NCBI RefSeq assembly: GCF_048128805.1
Contig: NC_136003.1
Coordinates: 25,005,340 to 25,069,339 of the forward strand
Direction: 5' to 3'
Length of the DNA stretch: 64,000 bases
Source: Centroberyx gerrardi
Lineage: Eukaryota > Chordata > Actinopteri > Beryciformes > Berycidae
The notes beneath the pieces were generated by a model, which had not been told where the DNA came from, ran no database searches, and saw only the letters and a list, made by a program, of their open reading frames with translations. Both the position numbers and the translations under genes were made by a program. Position 1 is the first letter of the stretch; every line of letters begins with the position of its first letter. Below are positions 55,846 through 64,000 of the stretch, piece after piece.

Positions 55846-57640
55846 ATTAGTCAGAATCAGTATCAGAAGTACAGTGTACAAGGAATTTCTTTTGGTGCAG
55901 GTGTCAACATAACAACATAACTATAAGAAGAAAAGTGTAAGAAATATAAGTAAAATGTAAAAAAAAAAAAAATAGAGAAATGTTAAAAATAGAAAATGTA
56001 CAAGTTAATGTAAAATGTAAAAAGTATACAATGCAAATAAAAGTTAAAGGGTAACTTCGGTATTTTTCAACCTGGACCCTATTTTCCCAACTTTTTGTGT
56101 CTAAGTGACTAAAGGGGACAACAATTTTTGAAATTGGTCCAGTATTGAGCCTCTCAAGGCGGGGAAGGAGGATGAGGAGGACGCGGCTTTATCCAGCAGC
56201 ACCGGAGAGGACAGTAATGGGCCGAGTAGGTGGAAGTCATACAGATTGTCTAAATAAATAAGTATAATAAATATAAAAATAATAAATATAAAATAAATAA
56301 ATATATCATTATATATAGATTATAATAGGAGATTGAATTGTACACAATAACAAACAGACCGGATCAAGCGAAAGGTAAAGAAAAACGTTTAATTTCTCTG
56401 TAGGGTCCTTTCCATAATGTTGTCAGACACTTATAATAACAATCTGAGCCTGTCAGTGGCAAAAACAAGCACTTTTAGTGGACATACATTGACGGTTCAC
56501 AATTGCCCCGTCGGATTACATTGCAACCCGTTTCACGGCTGCCGGCTGATGCGATCTCGCTCAATACAATTTCAAAAATTGTCCCCATTAGTTGCTTAGA
56601 CACAAAAAGCTGGGAAAATAGGGTCCAGGTTGAAAAATACTGAAGTTGCTCTTTAAGTTAGGGTTGCGGGCAGCCAGTGATTTTCTCTGCACACCGCACA
56701 ATGCGCTGTAGTTTTTGCTTAGAGTGCGATGATGCAGAGCCCAACAGGACAGAAATGGAGGATGTGAACATTGATTCTATTATGGCTGTGTAGAACTGGA
56801 CCAGCAGCGCTTGAGTACATGCGCTGTTGGGCCTTCTTGGTTATTGTGCTGATGTTCCTGTCCCACTTGAGGTCCTGTTGGATGATGGTCCCCAGGTATT
56901 TGTAAGACTCCGCTCTGCTGACTGTAGTGCCATGTATTTCCAAGGGAGGGAGTGAAGTGGGCTTCCTTCTGAAGTCAATGACCATCTCCACAGTTTTCTG
57001 TGTGTTCAGCTCCAGGTTGTTGACTCCACATCATGACACCAGTCGACTTGTTTCCTCCCTGTATGTGGACTCGTCACCATCTGAGATGAGACCAATCAGG
57101 GTGGTGTCATCCGCAAACTTGAGAAGTTTAACGGATTCGCTGTTGGAAGTGCAGTCATTGGTGTAAAGTGAGTAGAGCAAGGGAGAGAGCACACAGCCCT
57201 GTGGAGCGCCAGTGCGGAGGAAGAGTGGGTCTGAGATGTGGTCCCCCACCCTGACATACTGACTCCTGTTGGTGAGGAGGTCGTGGATCCAGTGACAGAC
57301 AAGGGCGTGGGGACATTGAGCTGCCTCAGTTTATCCAGGAGTAGGTCAGGGATGGTGGTGTTAAAAGCAGAGCTAAAGTCTACAAACAGGATATGGGCAT
57401 AGGGCATTCCAGGTGCTGCAGTGTGTGGTGAAGAGCCAAGCTGATGGCATTATCTACCGTAGATAATCCGCATCGTCTAACAGCATGCTGCCTATCAGGT
57501 TTGGATTAAACAGAAATAGTTGAGATGGGCGGTGTTTACTGCATCAGGACAATGGGTTATCTGGGTTAACATGTACGATCCACAGTTTGAACCAGGCTGA
57601 TAGACTCATTCTCATAAACATTAGTGCCCCCCCCCCCTCC
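55846..57640 (-). mobile_element. Dead LINE, tandem unit 1 (CR1/L2/Rex1-like)
   Basis: On the minus strand: RCGLSTVDNAISLALHH near 57430, then HILFVDFSSAFNT (about 57380), then TGAPQGCVLSPLLYSLYTNDC and KFADDTTLIG (about 57110-57210, catalytic FADD kept), then the palm/thumb region ESYKYLGTIIQQDLKWD (about 56860-56920), and a 3' UTR with AAATTCCTTGTACACTGTAC ending at a TGATTC-type tail near 55846. Frames change several times, so it is inactive. The 3' end of the coding region is missing here and a 605-bp TTAA element interrupts it. The 5' end (nuclease part) is absent. Confidence 0.88.
56044..56656. mobile_element. TTAA-flanked non-autonomous DNA transposon (piggyBac-like) inside the LINE
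   Basis: The body at 56048-56652 begins AGGGTAACTTCGGTATTTTT and its inverted end begins AGAGCAACTTCAGTATTTTT. The inverted repeat continues for about 90 bases (CAACCTGGACCCTATTTTCCC; CTTTTTGTGTCTAAG; GGGGACAA). It is bounded by TTAA at 56044-56047 and 56653-56656. The middle is AT-rich with a (TAAA)n-like run and has no transposase. Confidence 0.88.
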
Positions 57641-57642
57641 TG

Positions 57643-59150
57643 AATTAGTCAGAATCAGAATCAGAAACTTTTATTCGCCAAGTACAATGTACAAGGAATT
57701 TCTCTTGGTGCAGGTGTCAACATAACAACATAATAATAATAATAAGAAAAATGTAAGAAATATAAGAAAAATGTATTAAAATAGAGAAATGTAAAAAATA
57801 GAAAATGTACAAGATAATGTAAAATGTAAAAAGTATATACAATACAATACAAATAAAAAAAGATATGTGCAATGGGTTATGTACAGATATGTGCAATGAG
57901 CAATGTGCAATGTTAAGTAGGCTACATTATCATTATATGAACAGTGATAGAACAGTTACAGTGCAAGTGTGCAACTGGACAGAGGGGGGATGAAGGAGGG
58001 GTCCTGATTTGTCAGGATGATGGCCTGGGGGAAGAAGCTGTGCAGGTGACGGTTAGTCCGAGTCTTAAGTGATCTGAGTCTCGCTCTCCGCTGAGAAGGG
58101 AAGCGCTGGAAGAGAGAGTGTCCGGGGTGTGAGGGGTCTGCCATGATTTTCCCTGTCCTCTTCCTCATCCTGGACGAGTACAGTTCTGTGAGGGGGGGCA
58201 GCCAGTGATTTTCTCTGCACACCGCACAATGCGCTGTAGTTTTTGCTTAGAGTGCGATGATGCAGAGCCCAACAGGACAGAAATGGAGGATGTGAACACT
58301 GATTCTATTATGGCTGTGTAGAACTGGACCAGCAGCGCTTGAGTACATGTGCTGTTGGGCCTTCTTGGTTATTGTGCTGATGTTCCTGTCCCACTTGAGG
58401 TCCTGTTGGATGATGGTCCCCAGGTATTTGTAAGACTCCGCTCTGCTGACTGTAGTGCCATGTATTTCCAAGGGAGGGAGTGAAGTGGGCTTCCTTCTGA
58501 AGTCAATGACCATCTCCACAGTTTTCTGTGTGTTCAGCTCCAGGTTGTTGACTCCACATCATGACACCAGTCGACTTGTTTCCTCCCTGTATGTGGACTC
58601 GTCACCATCTGAGATGAGACCAATCAGGGTGGTGTCACCCACAAACTTGAGAAGTTTAACGGATTTGCTGTTGGAAGTGCAGTCATTGGTGTAAAGTGAG
58701 TAGAGCAAGGGAGAGAGCACACAGCCCTGTGGAGCGCCAGTGCTGAGGAAGAGGGGGTCTGAGATGTGGTCCCCCACCCTGACATACTGACTCCTGTTGG
58801 TGAGGAGGTCGTGGATCCAGTGACAGACAAGGGCGGGGGGACATTGAGCTGCCTCAGTTTATCCAGGAGTAGGTCAGGGATGGTGGTGTTAAAAGCAGAG
58901 CTAAAGTCTACAAACAGGATATGGGCGTAGGGCATTCCAGGTGCTGCAGTGTGTGGTGAAGAGCCAAGCTGATGGCATTATCTACCGTAGATAATCAGCA
59001 TCGTCTAACAGCATGCTGCCTATCAGGTTTGGATGAAACAGAAATAGTTGAGATGGGTGGTGTTTACTGCATCAGGACAATGGGTTATCTGGGTTAACAT
59101 GTACGATCCACAGGTTGAACCAGGCTGATAGACTCACTCTCATGAACACT
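57643..59150 (-). mobile_element. Dead LINE, tandem unit 2
   Basis: Almost identical to unit 1 over the reverse transcriptase part (about 58200-59140). It retains the 3' end that unit 1 lacks: RMRKRTGKIMADPSHPGHSLF (about 58100-58170), then SFFPQAI, then a 3' UTR with AATAAA in TTGGCGAATAAAAGTTTC and a (TGATTC)n tail ending at about 57643. The catalytic box here reads FVGD instead of FADD. Frame breaks are largely shared with unit 1. Confidence 0.88.
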
Positions 59151-59545
59151 GATGATGGCCTGGGGGAAGAAGCTGTGCAGGTGACGGTTAGTACGAGTCT
59201 TAAGAGATCTGAGTCTCGCTCTCCGCTGAGAAGGGAAGCGCTGGAAGAGAGAGTGTCCGGGGTGTGAGGGGTCTGCCATGATTTTCCCTGTCCTCTTCCT
59301 CATCCTGGACGAGTACAGTTCTGGGGGGGGACACTGCACAATGTCCCCAACAGGACAGAAATTAAAAGCAGATGCAAAGTCTACAAACAGGATATGGGCG
59401 TAGGGAGTTCCAGGCGGTCACGGACCTAACAGCATGATGCCTATCAGGTTTGGATGAATCAGAAATAGTTGAGATGGGTGGTGTTTACCGCATCAGGACA
59501 ATGGGCTATCTGGGTTAACGATCCACAGTTTGAACCAGGCTGATA
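59151..59545 (-). mobile_element. LINE, tandem unit 3 (collapsed remnant)
   Basis: It repeats the piece ending MADPSHPGHSLFQRFPSQRRAR (about 59150-59310), then jumps to short scraps of the reverse transcriptase region (TACAAACAGGATATGGGCGTA) and to the unit boundary words (TTTGGATGAATCAGAAATAG, GGGCTATCTGGGTTAACG). Large internal parts are missing. Confidence 0.8.
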
Positions 59546-59861
59546 GGCTCACTCTCATATAGATTGGTGGCAACAAAATAAACGGGAAGTCAAGATTGAC
59601 CTTGTTTGAATTTTGTTGCAGGTAATCACCGTCAAAGGGAGAAAGCCCTTTGTGTGTCGTTCTCACGTAAGCCCAAATAAAATGTGACGAAGGATCACGG
59701 GACCTAGAGCACAAAGGCGTTTACTAGTCTAGTATGTGCTGAATTTTGTGCAGTGGCTCATAATTTGATTACTGCTTTGGGGGGTAATCTATGCTGGTAA
59801 AGGAAACAAATAACTGCTAAGGCTGAAACAAATGTAAACACATGCGCACGCACGCACGCAT

Positions 59862-59904
<43 letters not shown>
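59862..59904. repeat. (CA)n microsatellite
   Basis: About 20 CA units preceded by GCACGCACGCATG. Confidence 0.96.
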
Positions 59905-59906
<2 letters not shown>

Positions 59907-60119
59907 AGGGGTACCTTTGTACGAAGTAGACTATTTGGGCATCATTGAAAAGCTATTGACTAGTCTATATTTTCTCCCTAGATGATAGCCAGGTTCAGGA
60001 GGATGTTTTAAGAGATGATGCAGCAGAGGCAAAGCAAGCAGGAGAGGATGACAAAGTGAGCATGAGTAGAGGTTTGATAACTATACATTTAAAGTTTGGA
60101 AAAGATAAAAGTGCCATGA

Positions 60120-60300
60120 GTATTAAGTTATGTTAAGTTACACTTTATTGATCTCCGTGGGGAAATTTGTCCTCTGTATTTGACCCATCCTAGCTACTTA
60201 AAAGCAGTGGGCAGCCACAGTGCAGCGCCCGGGGAACAACTCCACTTCTGAGAACAGTGCCTTGGTTAAGGGCATTGGCAGGAGTAGCCTATCTGATACC
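60120..60300. mobile_element. Fish LINE 3'-UTR remnant
   Basis: TTACACTTTATTGATCTCCGTGG, then GGAAATTTGTCCTCTGTATTTGACCCATCC, then GTGGGCAGCCACAGTGCAGC, then GCCCGGGGAACAACTCC and GCCTTGGTTAAGGGCA, in that order, form a 3' region found in many copies in fish genomes. The match is clear, but there is no coding part. Confidence 0.6.
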
Positions 60301-63080
60301 TAATATCATGTCTTTTGAATATAGAATTACCTTTGTGCTGTTACAATATAAACAAAGGGGTAAACAGCTGGTCCCCTGCCCTCCACGCTGTCCTCGCCCC
60401 TATCAAATTGCCTCCATAAGACCCCACCATCCCCCTTGAAATGTGTGTACAAATCGACTACTGGTTAAAACACACACCAAGAATTGTTTTCAAATGCTAT
60501 GTGACCTAGATCCGGTGCCTTCAACACTGGATAGCAGAGTGTACTGCAGGTTGTGTGACCTGACACACACCACACCGGCCCGAGTGTTGAGCTGAACTAA
60601 CCTGACCCGTCACCGGCGGACCACGCTGAACTCAAGTGAGACAGACCTTTTACCCACCGCGCTGTCAGACGCCGTGAGTCAGCCAAGTCAGCACGGTCCA
60701 GCTCATTGTTTAGGAAACATCATTTGTTTGCGCTTCATCTCTCTCTCCCGCACTCTCTCTCAGCATGTGTGTGGCTGTCTGTCTGTGTCAGTAAAGGAGT
60801 AGTGAAAACACAGACTGAAAGAGCTCAACAAGTAGGTTGGGGGCGGGTTAGGGGGGGTTCATACAGATAACACTCAAGATCTGGGAGTAGATGATCATAA
60901 GATGACAGCTTCCATTAATGCTTTGAGTGTTTTTGTTTCTTTTTTCTGCATTTTCCCATCTGATAATGTGCGAAGTGAAGCCCTTGGCTAGACTGAAGCC
61001 TGTGGTCCACAGAGATCTGATAGCGGGCCAGACAAGACAGCTCTTCACAGCGAGGTGTAGTGGAAGATTTGGGCCTGAGGGGGGCAGCACCGGGGTCATG
61101 TGGCTCTGGAGCAGCTGACCCCGGTGCATTCCAGGGGCGCTTAGCATGGAGCCTGGTGCCCTGGTGCCTGACTGAACTATTACTGCCCCGTCTGTCCCAT
61201 GAGCACTCAACACAACCAAAACACTTTACTCATGTATGATGAGCGCCGCACAAACACACACACTGGGCACAAAACAGTGAAGCAGGCCAACACCAAGACA
61301 CACACACACACAAACACACACAATCACTTAGTCGGGCACATGCATAATTTATGCATCCTGCCATAGCAACAATGGACACAAGAGACACACCATCCCAAAG
61401 TATAACAAATCAACCCCAGTTCATAATAGCTGAATGCAACAGATCTCAGTTTATCATGTGTATTATATATTTTTGTGCAGCACAGCAGAAAATAATACGT
61501 CTATTTTTATGGCTGCTTTTCCTGTGAATCAGTACATCATAGCGCTTCAAAATCTTTGCATTTTGCCAAAATGTTTGTAGTTAAAATGTATTCTTCCAGG
61601 ATTTCACAAAGCTAATTTCCTGTTTCATCTCAAGAGATTTCTCCTCTGAAAAACTGCGGCATGGTTGAGACTGAAGCCCAGTTCACACACTGTTTTGCAT
61701 CTGTCTATAGGTGTCAAACCCAGTAGACAGATGAACAGAGAACTTATGAACTTATTAACTCTGGCAGACAGGGCCGTCAGGCTTGTTGAAGATTACTTGG
61801 GGAAATCAACAGCAAAAATACCACTGACCTTAATACAGTGAAACTCGAGACTCTGATCCCCCTCAGAGTCGGAGGTCCTCAGGCAGGGCCCTAATGCCCC
61901 GCGCCTTGGTTTTGAAATGTGATATCCAAATAAAGATTACTATTGTTATTATTATTACAAGAGCCTCACCTACATATTTTTCCACAAAGACGTAATTTTT
62001 CCACACTTTTCATTGGACAACTCACCTTATGTGGCCTGGAAATCAATCAATAACTAACACTCACAGTGCATAATGACCGATTTGTTCAGTCACCATGCAG
62101 AACTTTGGTCGCAGACAGCTGGATAAGACCAGTGCTGTGAAATGTATGAAATAACCTCAAGACACAGAACTGACACTATTACACAGGATGTCTTTGGTTG
62201 ATAACCCAAATCAAATGTTTGGATTGTTCAAAACGCCTTAAACCACTAGGTGGCAACAAACCTGTGATACTAACAATTAAGTCTGATCCCTTGTGAACTC
62301 TTATCTCAGTGAAATTACTTACATAGTTGATATTTCAACTAGCAAAAAAAGAAGAAAAAAAACGAACATTGGATTTATGTTAATCTTTCATCAGCTAAAA
62401 CATCTGCACTCTGGATTTGACTACGGTCACAAAAGTGGGTATACAGAAAGTAAATAGGATTATCATTCCTTAGAAGGCAGGAAATAAACCATAACTGGCC
62501 TGAAATCAGGGGTCCAAGGACTATTTTGTCTGGTCAGATGAACGACTGCTCTGGGTCAAAAATGAGGCTACGCACATTGCAAGAGGTTGTGTGGGTCAGC
62601 ATACAAAAACACAATTAAATCTGAATGTAACATTACAAATTACATGGAATGCATGTAGCATTCATACTAGAATAAACAATAGACAAACTTCTTTCCCACC
62701 CTAACAAATATATTTGTCTATCAGCGCTTCCATGTCTGGAAATAAGGACATTATTCATTGGGATGCAGTTGAAGGAAAACCCATCTAAAGTTAACTTACA
62801 CAGGTTATTTGCAAAATAGTTTGACCTTTTTAGGCTGACAAAACCGTAGTATACATCAAATTGGATAGCATAGAACTTATGGGAAATATATAAAGGTATG
62901 CTCTTTACAGTGAAAAAGAGTTCATGTTCTTTGAAATTCTATTTTTGTTCATATTGGTGGTTGTTTGCCTTATAATCACAAACTAGTTTAACCAGTCTTT
63001 AATTCAACACTGCACTACTGATTTCCCCCGTAAAACAGTGCTTCAAAGTATCATGCGGGAAGAGAAAGCACGGGAGACCA
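60301..63080. other. Gene-free stretch before rpl19
   Basis: No supportable exon. It holds a CpG-richer patch near 60570-60690, CA steps near 61250-61325, and an AATAAA followed by a short (TTA)n run at 61929-61957 that could mark the end of a retroposed copy. I cannot identify its source. Confidence 0.5.
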
Positions 63081-63101
63081 TTGTGTGTCTTTATGTACAC
63101 T

Positions 63102-63107
63102 TTTATT
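63102..63107 (-). terminator. rpl19: rpl19 polyadenylation signal
   Basis: AATAAA on the minus strand, 37 bases after the rpl19 stop codon; a very short 3' UTR is normal for ribosomal protein genes. Confidence 0.8.
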
Positions 63108-63143
63108 GTCATCGTTCAGTCAGGCAGGACAGGTGGAGCCTCA

Positions 63144-63915
<772 letters not shown>

Positions 63916-64000
63916 TTAGGAAATTACCAAAATGATACAAACCGCTGACCGTTCAAAGGCACCAGATTGTGTAAGTCTGCACATGTATGAAATCAACAGG

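Noticed and set aside
61700-61960. AATAAA plus (TTA)n, possible retroposed gene copy
   Set aside because: No parent gene or coding match could be recognised and no target duplication seen; only noted in the gene-free description.

Overview
The window is vertebrate nuclear DNA, almost certainly from a ray-finned (teleost) fish. The pointers are an intact connexin-45 gene, an ST8Sia-type sialyltransferase split into small exons with GT/AG introns, the 3' end of ribosomal protein L19, very dense CA/GT and CT/GA microsatellites, and LINE tails, Tc1, hAT and TTAA-flanked elements of the kinds common in teleosts. The species cannot be named from sequence alone. The human orthologues of gjc1 and rpl19 both lie on chromosome 17, so their neighbourhood here is consistent with conserved synteny.

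Layout. Bases 1-15,200 hold no gene I can support: mostly unique non-coding DNA, two CpG-dense patches (about 280-560 and 7,430-7,640; the second is a promoter candidate), several small inverted-repeat elements and many CA repeats. Bases 15,278-26,023 form a tRNA-Cys(GCA) array. It holds 10 well-preserved copies on the minus strand, one on the plus strand and five decayed or partial ones, set in diverged tandem blocks that also carry a broken Tc1 transposon. Bases 26,100-37,489 are non-coding and contain a 530-bp TTAA-flanked element, a 341-bp hAT-like element with a perfect 8-bp target duplication and a fold-back element. The gjc1 coding exon is at 37,544-39,001 on the plus strand, followed by a long 3' UTR to about 40.65 or 40.88 kb.

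Bases 46,067-52,142 hold a complete seven-exon alpha-2,8-sialyltransferase gene on the minus strand (362 aa); a possible eighth, C-terminal-extending exon lies at 45,105-45,327. Its intron 4 contains a second tRNA-Cys cluster on the opposite strand, whose flanks are an inverted copy of flanks in the 23-kb array. Its intron 3 contains a 5'-truncated LINE. Bases 52,143-63,100 are intergenic, with strong CT/CA microsatellites, a head-to-tail duplicated dead LINE (55.8-59.5 kb) whose first copy is interrupted by a TTAA-flanked element, and a LINE 3' end at 60.1 kb. The last two coding exons of rpl19 (minus strand) close the window; the rest of that gene lies beyond base 64,000.

The three protein genes have unrelated roles (gap-junction channel, Golgi glycosylation, ribosome), and nothing suggests they work together. 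The unusual feature is the tRNA-Cys family: a locally amplified and inverted module that has also moved into, or out of, the intron of a neighbouring gene, with copies at all stages of decay including two whose anticodon position has changed. I saw no retrovirus, LTR element or Polinton.
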